Positions 48,101 to 60,689 are shown, counted from the first letter of the stretch. The stretch: 64,000 nt of DNA from Hedera helix (GCA_947179155.2 OX359264.1:62502202-62566201), one strand, 5' to 3'. The notes: generated from the letters alone by a model not told the origin. Translations and numbers: made by a program.

Positions 48101-48540
48101 ACAGACAGAAGAAGTACACCGATTTACATCAACAAAGACGGGATTTCGACATAGGGTCGTATGTGTTTTTGAAAGTATCTCCTTGGAAGGGGAAGATAAG
48201 ATTTGGTAAGGAAGGGAAGTTGAGTCTAAGATTTATAGAACCTTTTGAAGTGTTAAGAAAGATAGGAGAGGTAGTTTACGAAATAACTTTGCCTTCGGAA
48301 CTATAGCATGTTCACAATATTTTTCACGTGTCAGTTTTGCGACCTTATAAACAAGACTACAATCATGTGATAGAATATGAACCGATCCAATTTGAAAAAG
48401 ATTTGACCTACGAAGAAGTTTCAGTTCAAATAATTGACCGGAAAGAATAAATTTTGAGAAATAAAATAATACCTTATGTAAAAGTAGTTTGGAGGAACCA
48501 CAATACTGAGGAAGCAACGTGGGAACTCGAGGAAAAGATG
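45149..48540 (+). pseudogene. pol: pol of the old Tekay-type element (PR-RT-RH-IN-chromodomain), decayed
   Basis: Protease: the expected D-T/S-G appears as FDLNATCSFIS, so the active site is lost; FDVILEIDWLYNH follows. Reverse transcriptase 45665-46363: FSKINLRTGYHQL has N where the first catalytic D is expected; FIDDILVY is kept. RNase H about 46600-47000, ending HPGKANVVADALSRK. Integrase about 47320-48200 with CLTCRRV, VSDRYLRF (expected D-x-R-D-P-R-F) and QIDGQSERTIQTLEDML. The chromodomain end YVKVVWRNHNTEEATWELEE is at about 48475-48535. In-frame stops include 45563-45565, 45662-45664, 46361-46363, 46717-46719, 46917-46919 and 47368-47370. One frame change lies near 46560. Confidence 0.88.
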
Positions 48541-48986
48541 CAAAAAGATTTGCTATGTGTTGTTTATAACATGTCAGAACCTGTGAGGTATATACATATG
48601 ACCTTATGTGAAAGTTAGATAAAATTATGCATGCTAGAGGTCTCATCACAATGTGAAGCATGCTAAGTGATTAAGTCACCTTGTGCATGAATCAGGTTAT
48701 TATGATATGTGTTTCCTTCATGATTGTCAAGCAATGCATATTAAGAATCAAGGAAATAAAGATTTGTGTGAAGTACTTGATGGTTAAGATTTGCTTGCAT
48801 GCTTTAAAACATCAAAAAGACAGAGAATTCTGCAAAATTTCTGGAATTTTGGCCGAGCGCACCTGCGCCCGGGAGGACCACAGCTGCGCCCGAGCCTTCT
48901 GTCGAGTTTTTGCACTAGAGCGCACCTGCTGCCATGATGAGCGCAGCTGCAGCCAACCTTTTTTAAGGGAGCGCAGCTACGGTCAT
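48541..48986 (+). repeat. Truncated 3' LTR piece of the old Tekay-type element
   Basis: Matches 36234-36683 of the 5' LTR at about 95% by eye, including the GC motif island start (GAGCGCACCTGCGCCCGG). It joins pol inside the chromodomain codons at a shared AAAAGATTTGC-like stretch, so the normal polypurine tract and LTR start are deleted. Confidence 0.85.
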
Positions 48987-50846
48987 GAATGTCTTTTATA
49001 TTATTCATTGCGTTAATTTGTTTGCCCAAACTATATCTGTCATCATACAACCTATAAATTATTATAAGGTTATAACATATTTCATAACTTCTTCAAACTT
49101 AAAGTATAATTACAAGACTACTAGTCTTTATTCCTTGCCCCGGCATAGAACATCTTGCTAGGGGTGAGATGTTCTCAATTGACTGCGCCCCGACGAGCTC
49201 TGAAGCCGCCCCCAACTAAGTCTTCTCAGTTGTCTGCGCCCCAGCACAGTGTTCAGTACAAAACACTGTGCCCTGACGCAGTCTGTAGAAACCAAAATCT
49301 TGATTTTTGCAGTCACTTTGTTGATTTTTAACTACTTCATTTTACATCCAATTAAGACCAAATTTAAAACATAGCTAGGTCTTACTACATAGTATTTTAC
49401 AAAAATATAACTTGACTCAAACGACTTCTTTAAATCATCAAAACGTTAGTCCATAAAACAGTGTTTAAACACATTTTCGTCAACTAGTGATTTTTGGTCA
49501 ATCCAACACTTGATATTGCATCTATACCTCATATGACACTTGTCTAAACCTTTAAAATAACCTAGGGTTTCAAAAGGAGATAGTTGTCCGTAAAAATTCA
49601 TTCTAACTCGAAAGGATCGACTACGATAGTCCGAAGCACATTTTCGATCTAACTTTCATCCGTTGCCTACCAAATCAACGTAGGCACGTGTAAATTCATA
49701 AAACTAAATCATTCAACCTAGTTTCACCATCAAATACTTAAAATTGCCAAGAATCACATTTCAGTTGAATTTTCATTCACTTAACATAATTTTTCATAAA
49801 ATTCATTTTTCAATTCTTAGATTCCACTTTCCATACACTCATTAAAGAGTTCAATTTTAACCTTTGTAGACTTATACTACACATATATGAATTGTTCCAA
49901 ATTCATTTACTTTCAAAATATGTTTACTAAAATATATTACTACCATAACTTGATTTACCCTTCAAAATCATATTTTTTATACATTAACGTATTTAACATG
50001 CTATCTTTCATGCAAATACACACAAGAACTTCATGTTCAACCTTATATCTTAAGGTTTCACTATGAACTTCCAACTTAAAACACATATCTTTCAATAACT
50101 CTACCTTTTCATAAATACATGTAACTAATTTTAAGTTTGACATTTTTTAAACCTTTATGGATGATTAACTTTTTCACATGAAAAGTTTCACCATGACGAG
50201 GCCTTCATCTTTACTGCTTGCTCCATGATCATCAAAACTTTCTAGCTTAAAAATCTCAAGCTTCTCTTCCCTCTCACATATGGCTTCTCCTTTATCTCTC
50301 CTAAGGCTTTTTCCAGCAAACCAAAACTGATGAAGAAGTCTTGCTTTGCTTAGTAAGTTATATGAGACTTAGCCCAAATTGGGTTAAGTCAATTTAACCG
50401 TAGTTAAACTAACTAAGGGTATTTTGGTCTTTTCACATAATTAGTCAATGACATTTTTGTCATTTCATTTCTTGGGACAGAAAGGTCATAAATAAATTTG
50501 TCAAGAGCATTTTAGTTATTTGTCATTTTTGCTAAACTTTCCTTTTATGGAAAGTTTCCATTTAAGGAAACTTTCCTTTTTAGGCAACTTTCCCAATTTG
50601 GCAAGTTTCTAACTTCCTTCTCATTAATCCATTTCATGCTCATTTAGATTGGTTTTCTTCCCCGTTTATCATATAGATAATTCATTTTCGATCGAACTAC
50701 CTTCACTTGTCCCATTTAAATGACTTAATTAGTTATTTAATTCCCAACCAACTAAATAACTTTCTTTAACTAGAATTACACTTCTAGTTCCATACTAACC
50801 TCCTCGGTTTCACATTTCATCATTTCTAATTCTCGTCATTTCAAAA
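48987..50846 (-). mobile_element. Probable old gypsy LTR fragment (LTR-X), 5' part
   Basis: In minus orientation it shows Tekay-like LTR features: a GC-rich motif island (49180-49285, CTGCGCCCC repeats with a CACAGTGTTC.../GAACACTGTG inverted repeat) and a near-terminal AATTCTCGTCATTTCA (50832-50847), which resembles the LTR start TGTAATGACCGAG. Together with 23512-24382 and 34921-34974 it could be one LTR split by two later insertions. No gene is seen. Assignment is tentative. Confidence 0.35.
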
Positions 50847-51929
50847 AATAGAAACGCTCACAAATTTCATAAAAATGGTTCCTCGAAAAGCGAACTATTG
50901 ATAAAAAAGAATAGACGCTTAAATCATGCCTAATGATTCCCGTGTCAATCTTTCAAAAAAATGTATTTCTTTTAGAATTATATAACACATGTATTGTGTT
51001 ATACCATACCCTGATCGAATTATCGAAATCCATCATCATTTACTATTTATGCCTATATTACCCTTTTTACGACTTTTACGTCCTTATCTTCATTTACATT
51101 ATACTCATATGCTATTTTGTATCATATACCTTTCTAACTCGTTCTACTCCTAATCGGGGGTATCATCTTCTGTATTTATATAACGTATAAATACTCAGTT
51201 TAATTCCATCAATTCATGTATATTCATTAAATTAATTTCAGATTTTAAATCTTATAACTCTTATTACACAATAAATTCCTAATATACAAATTAGGCTAAA
51301 CTGTTTTATCCTTTTTTGCACATTCTGACATACTTTACCTTGTCATTCTTGTAATCTAGAATCTCAAGGTCTATTCATTAAGCTAGTTATTATTGTTCAT
51401 AACTAAAGCTTAATTTACACCTTTTTTCATCATCTCCTTTATTCCCTAAGTCTTAACTTTCCTTTCATTATCGGGTCAAAGATATATATATATATATATA
51501 TACACATTCAACCTACCATATTCTGACACAACATAATGTCTTACAATGATTTCTTTCTAACTACCTAATCATAGGTATTACATTTTGTCATTTGCCTTTA
51601 ATCCGTTCTATTTCCATTCAACCGTAGTAAATTATATTTATTATAATTTTATCATATATTAAGCCACTAATGTATCTTAAATTAGTGATTAATCCTCGTA
51701 AACTCTATAGAGCCCTTGTTATCTCAAGAGTCGCTATGCATAATTTAAACCACACAGATCATTCTTAACACATTGATTAAATACTAAATTAAATTTAATC
51801 ACTTCTTTACACTTTCTATTCTTCCAAACTAGGTTTTAACTTCTAAACTTTATTTAGTTAACCAAGATCCTTATTTAAAAATATTATCAAAAATTGGGGA
51901 TATGATAAACATCTCCATTGTATACACTT
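50847..51929. other. AT-rich DNA, no gene seen
   Basis: Contains an (AT)n microsatellite at about 51482-51501 and no convincing ORF. It may belong to LTR-X or to an intron of the FAR1-like remnant. Confidence 0.4.
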
Positions 51930-53560
51930 TCGTAGCATACACTTTCAAGGATGATTCATATACTATACTCTGCTTTCGATGGGTTGTTACATAGTCGATC
52001 TTTTTCTCTTTGATAAATTGTTTCTTAATAGCCTTCTGAGTTTTGACTACAAATTATTTCATGCCTGTTGAAGCATTCATATATTCATAAAAAAAATAGT
52101 TCATATCTTCGCTTCTTCTAGTGGCTGTCATTTCAACGGCCAAATTTCTCTTTGTATATGTCTGTATCCATTTCTCCTTCATATCATACAAACTTCCGAG
52201 CCATTCATTGTTATACAATTTATAATCTTTCATTAGGATTTCTCAACCCTCCTCAAACTTGTCGATGGACAATAAATTAGAGACACAATTATTAAATTTC
52301 AATTTGAATGATGGGTGTTCGAAATAAATATGATGCAATTTCTCTGAGAATTTATTGCTAATATATGGAAAATAATAAATGATGAGTTGATGGAGTACCA
52401 TAGTAATAACAATGCTTATGACTTTATCTTGGTTAGTGATGATGGTTACAGGTGTCCTATAGTCCATGACTGTGAGTCACATCTTTAAGCCCGAAACGAA
52501 AATGTACTCTGTCTCATCCCTTAACAGTGTAAATTCAAACAACATAGAGTTATAACGGTGGTTGACCCTGGTAAATAAAACAATTGAAATCTCATACTTA
52601 TTTGTCCTATACGTAGTGTCAAATGTCACAACATCTCCAAAACGTTAATATATTAACCTTAGTTGTGCGTCTAACAAAATATACACTAAGCGATTGTTAT
52701 CACCTGGTTTAATACCGGGAAAAAAAATTACTCGCATTTATGGACTTAAGTTTTTTTTTAAATAATTAACTGTAGCTTGTGTATCATTTTCATGTTCCGA
52801 ATTAAATACCTAGCTACATTTCAAATATCTTTATCACTAAAATTTATGTTTTGCATCCCTTCACCCATTGTGCTCAAAATGTTTATCATCCTACTAGGTC
52901 TAATATCAATCTTATCTAAAGTGTCAATTAATTTTCTTGTCATCAGAGTAATATTTCTATGTGTATTAATCAAATTTATTTTGGCAGGTGTCTCTAATTG
53001 ATGATTGTGATTCAACTCAAGAGTAGAAATACGCCAATTGTTTTCTTTCTTACTATGGACAATAAATATTCTAGTTTTGCATAATGTGCGTTATATAGAG
53101 TCTATTTGTCTTGTTATTTTTATCATAGTAACATTCATTATCTGGTAAACTCTGTACAGCAGTTGGTCTATCAATTTTTTTACATATACATAACCTAGAG
53201 GACAAATCATCACTACAAACATGTTTATGACTTGCAATAATTCTATTCTCAAATCTATTTTTGTGTGCATAGGCTTTATACAGAAATTTAACTACTTCTG
53301 ACTTAGAGAACGATTACCCAACATAAGAAATTATTTTTATTTTACTACTTTCAACTTTATTAATAAATTCATATGCATTTGAACAATCTAAACCAGCAAT
53401 AGATTCAGAATAACTAGATAAAAACATAGTTGTAAAGTATTGAAGCCATTGAAGAACCCTTACCAAAACTATGAAGGAATAATCAATTAGTGTGCTTATT
53501 TTTGCAGGGATATCATCAAAGATAGATTTTAGCAACTGCTGAGAAAATAGACGCGCAAAT
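51930..53560 (-). pseudogene. FAR1/FHY3-like (MULE transposase-derived) gene fragment, N-terminal and central parts
   Basis: Minus strand, in order from 53560: a FAR1 N-terminal region with CSNAYEFINKVESSKIKI (about 53390); the segment HNHQLETPAKINLINTHRNI followed by IDIRPSRMINILSTMGEG (about 52840-53010), which matches the region between the FAR1 zinc finger and the transposase core; the MULE-type core with FGDVVTFDTTYRTNKYEIS (about 52590-52640), then VTIITNQDKV where the family usually has DQDKA; and HILN-like KFSEKLHHIYFEHPSFKLKF and VSNLLSIDKFEEG (about 52250-52360). Further on, a region with MNASTG and KVYATKVYTMEMF runs to about 51930. Stops and frameshifts are frequent. In plants this family encodes nuclear transcription factors of light signalling or active Jittery-type transposases; which one this was cannot be told. 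Confidence 0.75.
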
Positions 53561-54218
53561 GGAGTAAAATGTAAGGATAAAGATCTGATATCTCATTTTA
53601 GGGTATTCTAGACTCTATTACGCCAGTCTTAGTAGCAGAGTCTAAAAAGTCCATTTTACCCCTATTTCAACTTACCTAAAATGGGCCCAAAAGGGCATAA
53701 GTTAGAAATTCACTCATGTCTCTAGAGGGAGTAGTGACACAAGGTTATTTTTTCATTTTAGTAGTCGTTATTAAGTTATTACCAGTCACTAGTAGGAGTG
53801 GTGACGGGCTATTTTTAATATCAAAATGGATCGTTAGATCTATGGATAGTGATCCATATCAAATAGTCGCTATGAATACTATTTCAGCAATAAACATGCG
53901 CACACGCACAAACACACACACTTACATAGCTAGGTAGACAAAATTGTATTTGTATAATTTTGTTAGTAATTGAATACCATGGTAAGTAATATTATATAGT
54001 CTATTAAAAAATTCAAAATTACTTGATTTTCTCTAAAAATACAAAATTTTCAAAATTAGAAGGTGTGAATATATTAGTTTCAGACAATCTATATAGAATT
54101 GATTTTTATTAAATAATTTATAAATTTAGTAGGGATTCAAGAATAAAAAATGTATATATATCAAAGAAGAAAAAAAAGGTTATTGGGGGCCGCAACCACC
54201 ACTTGACATGCCTGGTTC
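53561..54218. other. Intergenic DNA, no gene seen
   Basis: Upstream flank of the FAR1-like remnant up to the solo LTR insertion. Two phrases of the type GGAGTRGTGACRvRvGKYTATTTTT recur at about 53727 and 53798. No promoter was identified. Confidence 0.4.
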
Positions 54219-54516
54219 TGTGACGCCCCCCAAATTCGAGTCCCTTGAATCTCAGGTTCGGTGCTCACTATTCATCACTTAACAAACATTCATAAACTAA
54301 AACTTCAATAACTCACGGAAAACATACATAATTTCATTACAAAACGTACCTTCAATCCCAGGTTCCACTAACCTTAATACATCATCATTACCTTATAATA
54401 CAAAAGGTTTACACAAATAGTACGAATTAACTACGCCTACTCGTTCATCTTTCCTTTGCCGTGGTACTCCTTAGATCACTCGGCTTAACTGAAAATAGTT
54501 CATGATATAGCAAGGG

Positions 54517-54535
54517 TGAGCAACTACTTTGCTCA
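54517..54535 (-). other. Conserved LTR stem-loop (solo LTR 54219-58544)
   Basis: On the minus strand TGAGCAAAGTAGTTGCTCA: perfect 7-bp arms, 5-nt loop, about 300 nt before the LTR 3' end. Only loop bases differ from the copy at 43230-43248. Confidence 0.6.
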
Positions 54536-55439
54536 GCAAGTTTAAATAAACAATAAAAGGTATATCATGAATGAAAAAGATTTAGCTCTGGAAACTTCAA
54601 CAATATACAATAATTGTGAAGACATGCAACTTCGAATAATATAATTCAATTGATATAACATAATGCTTCATCATGCTGAAAAGGTCACAAGACCATGAAC
54701 ACACGTTTTGAGTATTTATAATACCCTGTAGACAGAAGACTGTCAGTTCGTTTTGAATATTAACCATCATTTTCGATTGAAATATCCGGTGATGGGTACT
54801 TTAGGTGATCAGCCTATCGTACGTTCATAGAGTGCACAATATAACCATCTAGTTCGTTTTGATCGGGAATGTTCCATCCGACCGTAAGCTTATCCGCTTA
54901 TAATGCTCTGTTCATTTCAGCTTATCTCGTCAGATTCCGCACCACCACAATATGGTTTGGACTAACTTCAATAATATTCATATTTATGAATTTAAAACGT
55001 ACATGGTCTAGCCGAAACAATTGGCATAAAACCCTCACTTAGAACAGTTCATAACAAGAACATTCATAATATCACATGCAATATCTAGCTAACACAAATA
55101 GCATAGATATTTCTCTTTAAATAGTTCATATCGTGAACAGTTATGCAAATGCACATAAGTGCGATTGTCAATAATAATATAGATATGAAATAATTCTTAA
55201 TAATTATTTCATCATGCATTTTGAAATAAATTCCAACTTCTACATAAATAACTTGCCAAATAAATACAAGTTAAGGTTCAGAGAAACTTGTCTGTTTCGT
55301 TGACTACTGCTATTCAACTTAAAAATACCTCCTTTGGGTGACCTAATATTCAATAACATTGATCCTCCAATTAGCATACACATAAAGGTTTATTTAACAT
55401 TAATAACCTTAACATATATGTCTTAAATCATCTATCACT

Positions 55440-56430
55440 TAGTCATAACTTTAAAATTCTTAATAATATTATCAATCCCTTGATAATATTTTAACTAACA
55501 TAACCATCACTTCATTGCTTTATAATATTATCTCATTTGATAATATATAATTACTACATATAATATTATTAATCGTATAATATTATTTTAACCATTTATT
55601 ATTTCACTAATAAATCACTTAGTTCCTCAATATTATTGACCATCTAATAATCCTTTTAAAACACTTATTAACATTATTAATAATTAAATAATGCTCACAC
55701 TATCCCCAATGATATTCATTATCAAATAATATCTTGATCATTTATAAATATTATTAACCATTTAATAATATTTTATCCTGTCAATAATATTATTAATCCC
55801 TTAATAATATCCTTATCCTTAGTTAATATTATTAATCATTTAATAATATTTCAATCATATGTTAACATTATTAATAATGTCTTACTCTTCAAATAATATT
55901 ATTTATCAAATAATATCTTCAATAACTTATAAATATTATTATCCATTTAACAATATTTTATATTTAAAATAATATCATTTAATACTATTTTCTTCTCTCA
56001 TTAATATTATTAACCATTTAATAATATTCTATTCTCATACTAATATTATTAACCATTTAATAATATTCTATTAACTTACTAATATTATTAACCATTTAAT
56101 AATATTTTAATCATTCATTAATATTATTAACCATTTAATAATATTCTATTAACTTACTAATATTATTGACTATTTAATAATATTTTACTCATTATCTAAT
56201 ATTATTAACTATTTAATAATATTTTATTCATATACTAATATTATTAACCATTTAATAATATTTTAATTCTTTATTAATATTATTAATCATTTAATAATAT
56301 TTTATTCATTTTCTAATATTATTAACTAATATTTTATTGACTTTCTAATATTATTATATATCTAATAATATTTTAATAATTTTCTAATATTATTATTTAT
56401 TTAATCATATTTTATTTAAATAACATATAT
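55440..56430 (-). repeat. AT-rich palindromic tandem array inside the solo LTR
   Basis: The unit TAATATTATTAACCATTTAATAATATT (given here as its arms TAATATTATTAA and TTAATAATATT around CCAT) repeats more than 15 times with 35-60 bp spacing. Each unit is itself an inverted repeat. The regularity is highest at about 56000-56300. Confidence 0.85.
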
Positions 56431-58544
56431 TATTAATCCTTTAATAATATTTATAATCTTTTTCTTATTAAATCAACCTTCCACAATTTTATAAATAAAT
56501 TTATTAGGTCCAAAAATAATAAAATAAATTTTGGAACATTTTTCATTTTTCTGACCCGACCCGACCCGACCCAGAAAATCGGCCCGACCCGACCCGGTTC
56601 GGAAAAATCATTTTTCCCGGAAACAGTGCACTGCGCCGCGGTGCAGTGATTACACTACAAGACGGCGCCCCCGCGCTGTCCGGGAGAATGAAAATCCAAT
56701 TTTTCCAATTTTGACAGTTTTGATACTTTTTGTTCAAACCTTGATTAAATAAAATCTACACATCCAAATAACACTAAATCAGTGTTGATGTGTTCCTAAC
56801 CTCTTGTTTTACAATATTCCATGGTTCGATCGTCTTTTTGAAAACGTTTTACATGAAATTTACGGATCGAACCATCTAGGGTTTAAAAAGACATCTTTTA
56901 TGGTAAAAGTTATAACTTCTTTGTTATTCAATATTTTTGAAAACTTCAAGTTGGGCTTTTTTTTAAAACTCATAGATCTAACTTTCTAGCCATAGAAATT
57001 AATTTTCCAACTTGTGTATTTCAAACTACAACCTTAAATAGCTCATAGCTACCTAGGGTTTTATCGGTAAATCTCCATATAGACATTTCTTCCAATTTTA
57101 TGCCTTTCACACATATCAAAACATGATTTAAGCATATCAAACCATGTATCTACCAATTTATCATAGCTTAAGACTTCTAGACCCTCAAAATAACTTTTGA
57201 TCGGTTAAAAATATATTTTGACCATATTAAACATATATAGTCTACAAAAAATAAAATAAAGAAGAGATAGAATACTTTTGAACCTTATGCTCTTCTTCTC
57301 TTAGCTAGAGACTTTGTTGGTGACTCCTCCTTAATAAGTCTCTAGCAATCTCCTTGGTGAAATTCCAACTCTCAAGAGTTCTCTCTATTTTCTCTAGAAT
57401 TCTCTCTCTATTCTCTCTTGGAGTTCTTGCCAAATGACTAACAAACATAGCAAATGGATGGAGCATGCTATTTATAGAACCTCTCTAGACTTGCTTAACA
57501 TCTACTAATCAACCAATGCTAGTCAATTAGGAGCTTAATCTTGCTTACTATGCATGGAATGACCACTTGATGGACTTTTTGATTGACCCTTTGATTGACT
57601 AGGGTGGTTGGGGGTTGCTTGAACTAATTTACACTCCAAAATCATCCAACAACCTAGCTTTATATCCATGTGGGCCCCAAAATTTGAGATTGACCATTTA
57701 TTTCTCCCATTTGACTTTATTTTTAAGTCCTATATAATTATATAAGTATCGATATACATATACACCAATATATGTATACATATTCACCTATACAAACTTA
57801 TTGGACTCCACTTTGGATCTTAGAATTAAATTCTATTGGGCTCATTCAATTAAATTGTTTGGGCTCAATTTATATCACACATTGGGCTAGTATTTACATA
57901 ACTATGCTACTTTTAATTAAAATAAGCATTGGGCTTATTTAATAAATTACATGGACTAGTAATTAAATTAATTACATAGACTACTAGGTAAACTTAATTG
58001 ACCTAGATTAACAACTCATTTGGATTTAAAATATAATCCAATTAGATTTGCTATTTATAAGTCCGTTGGACTCCTTAATTAAATTAGCTTACATAACACT
58101 ATCACTTACAAATTCTTGGGTTTGTTTTAATAAAACTCTAACACATATTCGTACAAGTACTTTGACTTGGTTAATTTAATTCATTCACTAACCCTTATCA
58201 TCAAATTGGGTTTATAATATAGTTAACCGTACACAAACATTTATTCTCACATTGGATTATCTCAAATAATTCACTTGCTGCTTCTTTCTCATTATTCATA
58301 CAAGTAATTAACTTGTTCATTAAAAATCTTCTTAATTGTCATACAAGGCTAACATTCAAGCTTTGTGATTTTATCATATAAGCTTCTCTTGAAATCTTTT
58401 TCCTTCTTTAGTTAAGTAATTTAATTAACTAATTTAATACCTCTCATCATACAACTTATCGCTTACACACATACTTCATACCTCATACTTATGGATATAA
58501 TTAATAAATAAAAAATTGGGCTCGTAATTTTCTCGGTCATTACA

Positions 58545-59348
58545 GGTTCCATCCATGCACACACTGTGTGTGCAAGAAAAATAATAATTAAAGAATAATA
58601 GGTTATGAGAGATCAGGAGAATAGTAAAAATAAGACATATAAGAATAAATAATAGTGAAAGAGCTTCAAGAAGAAACAGTTAAAATTCTTCCTTTCTTTT
58701 TATAATAGTACTAGTGTTTGTGGTACACACTATGCGTTCACAATTCAAATAAATAAATAAATAAATTTTAAACAAGAACTATAAAGTGTGCATTGTGTGT
58801 AATTAAAATAGATAACATTTTAATAAAAAATTTAAAATATAAACGAGAAAATATAGGAGAGATTATAAAGACAAAAAACTGGGGAAAAAAAGAAAGATGG
58901 AACTTAAATGTAAATAGTTTACATGGCACAGACTACACGTGTGTTAAAAATGAGAATATGTGATGCTAAACTATAAGAGATTAAATTATACAAGCTTGAT
59001 AACCCGTGCAAAGTATGGATAGACTTTAAAAATTACATATAAGAGAAATTTTAGAAACGACATTTTGAATCAAACGAAATGTTAGTATATATGTTGCTAA
59101 TGTATTCATTTAAGCTAATAAAATGTATGTTAATTCATTACTTATTAGATTTTGCACCATATCAGCTTATCCATATGCCTATTCTAATGTTGAAAGTTCA
59201 AATTTATATTAAGGAATAGCTAGTGTATCACAAATTTTGCTTTGGGATGTGTCTTTGAAAAAATTGATTCAAAGGAACATGTTCATCCTTAGTGATTTTA
59301 TAGGATTTTTGTGTACAATTTGATGTGCAAGTATAGTGATATTTATTG
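58545..59348. other. AT-rich intergenic DNA, no gene seen
   Basis: Contains a short palindrome CACACACTGTGTGTG near 58559 and (AAAT)n near 58745. No coding signal until the copia fragment starts. Confidence 0.4.
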
Positions 59349-60080
59349 TGAATTAGAGTAGGGTGAATTAGGTAGGTTATAGTAATCGAGTTCATGAATC
59401 ATTAAAACCAATGTAAAATACTAAAGGTCACCAAACGTGTTAATAAAAATTTGTTAATTGTTGAAGTACCAATTCATATTACATTTGATGAGACTAACAA
59501 TTTTAAGACAAGTAAGGATGTTCTATTTGCTGATATTATAGAACAAGTTGTAAAGTCAGATCAAGAAAATAAAGAGTAGATAAACTCTACGATCCTCAAC
59601 CCATCGATTGTGGAGTTAAATAAAGAAATCATACAACAAATCATTCTAGATCTTGGAACTCCACAAATTGGAGATCCATCAACATCAGAACCTGCAGAAC
59701 CAAACTTTGAAGAACTCACACATGAGGCACAAGGGCAAATGTTCCAACTGGAAGAAAATGGGAAAGAGATCACACTCGGAACCTAATTATTGGTGATCTA
59801 AACGTAAGAGTCAGCACTCGATCCACCACTCAGAATGAATATTTCTATTTGAGCTTCCAATCTTAAATGGAACCAAAGCATATTGATGAGGCTCTTCAAG
59901 ATTCAAGTTGTAAGACCCCGAATTTTATGAAATATAAAATTTATTTTTTCTTCATATATATTTTCATGAAACAGTAAGTGGTTGAATTGATAAAGTTAAA
60001 AGTTAAGGATGTTATGTGTAAATTATATTATGTCGGACAATATTCTTTTGGTCGGGGAATATTCGTTCTGTCGGGGAATG

Positions 60081-60103
60081 TTCGTACGACGGCGCCGTAC
60101 GAA
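60081..60103. repeat. Palindrome near the solo LTR 5' end
   Basis: Arms TTCGTACG and CGTACGAA flank ACGGCGC. The preceding 40 bp hold repeats of GGTCGGGGAATATTCGTTCT. The young LTRs have a broken version at 27658-27699, with GCGCCGTCGTACG twice. Confidence 0.75.
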
Positions 60104-60689
60104 CCAATCATTGGTGGACCCCACAAAGGTGGACCCTACAAAGAATAATTGTCGGATATAGAAAATGACATAAACAATTTTTAAAAATGGTCAATGGTAC
60201 TATTACTTTTAATTGTTAAAATATCCGGTGGTAAAAATAGTAATATACGGTATTACAAGTAACATACGGTATTGCACAGTAGCACACGGTATTGCACAGT
60301 AGCACACGGCATTGCACAGTGTTTCGTATTATTAAACTGATAAAGTGGTTATCGTACAATATTTGACTTTATTGTCACATGCACAATAATTCATGTTATT
60401 AAATTGATAATTGTCACAGTAGCATATGCACAGTAATTCACATTATTGAATCAATAATTGTCATAACACAGTAACGTAATCTTTCTTTTGCATACTTTCT
60501 GCATTATTGTTATCTCTATTATGGTATTATTTAAACAATTGTATTTCATTAATTAATTGACTTGATATCTAACTCAGAAAGCCAACTACACTGTATTTAT
60601 AACAATTAGTCATAATAATGAATAAGTGTGAATTATTGTTGAATAATTGAATTGATAAAGTTATTTGTTTATAATATAAAGTTAGGTGA

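Larger units (their letters stand above)
34975..48986 (+). mobile_element. Old Tekay/Del-type element with extra ORF, truncated 3' LTR and nested solo LTR
   Basis: 5' LTR 34975-38440, PBS, an extra ORF (38640-43708, split by a solo LTR at 39179-43558), gag (44045-45130), pol with chromodomain end (45149-48540), then only a 446-bp LTR piece (48541-48986) matching 36234-36683 of the 5' LTR. The 3' LTR start, most of its length and the second TSD are gone; the left flank pentamer is TCGTC. Coding regions hold a dozen or more in-frame stops, many of them CAG/CAA to TAG/TAA changes, but only one clear frameshift. Confidence 0.85.
54219..58544 (-). mobile_element. 4.3-kb gypsy solo LTR, minus strand
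   Basis: On the minus strand it starts TGTAATGACCGAGAAAATTA and ends in GGGGGGCGTCACA. The TSD GGTTC is perfect (54214-54218 and 58545-58549). It carries a TATA box (CTATAAATAG on the minus strand, 57468-57477), a GC-rich block with (CGACC)n at 56556-56690, the AT-rich palindromic array at about 55440-56430 and the stem-loop at 54517-54535. No internal region, so a solo LTR. Its start matches the 5' LTR start at 34975. Confidence 0.95.

Noticed and set aside
51930..53560. Intact host transcription-factor gene
   Set aside because: FAR1-like motifs are clear but stops and frameshifts interrupt nearly every segment and the C-terminal part is missing here, so it is annotated as a pseudogene.
56556..56606. 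Telomere-like CCCGA/CCGAC repeats
   Set aside because: The unit is CGACC, not the plant telomere unit CCCTAAA, and it is a short GC microsatellite within an LTR.
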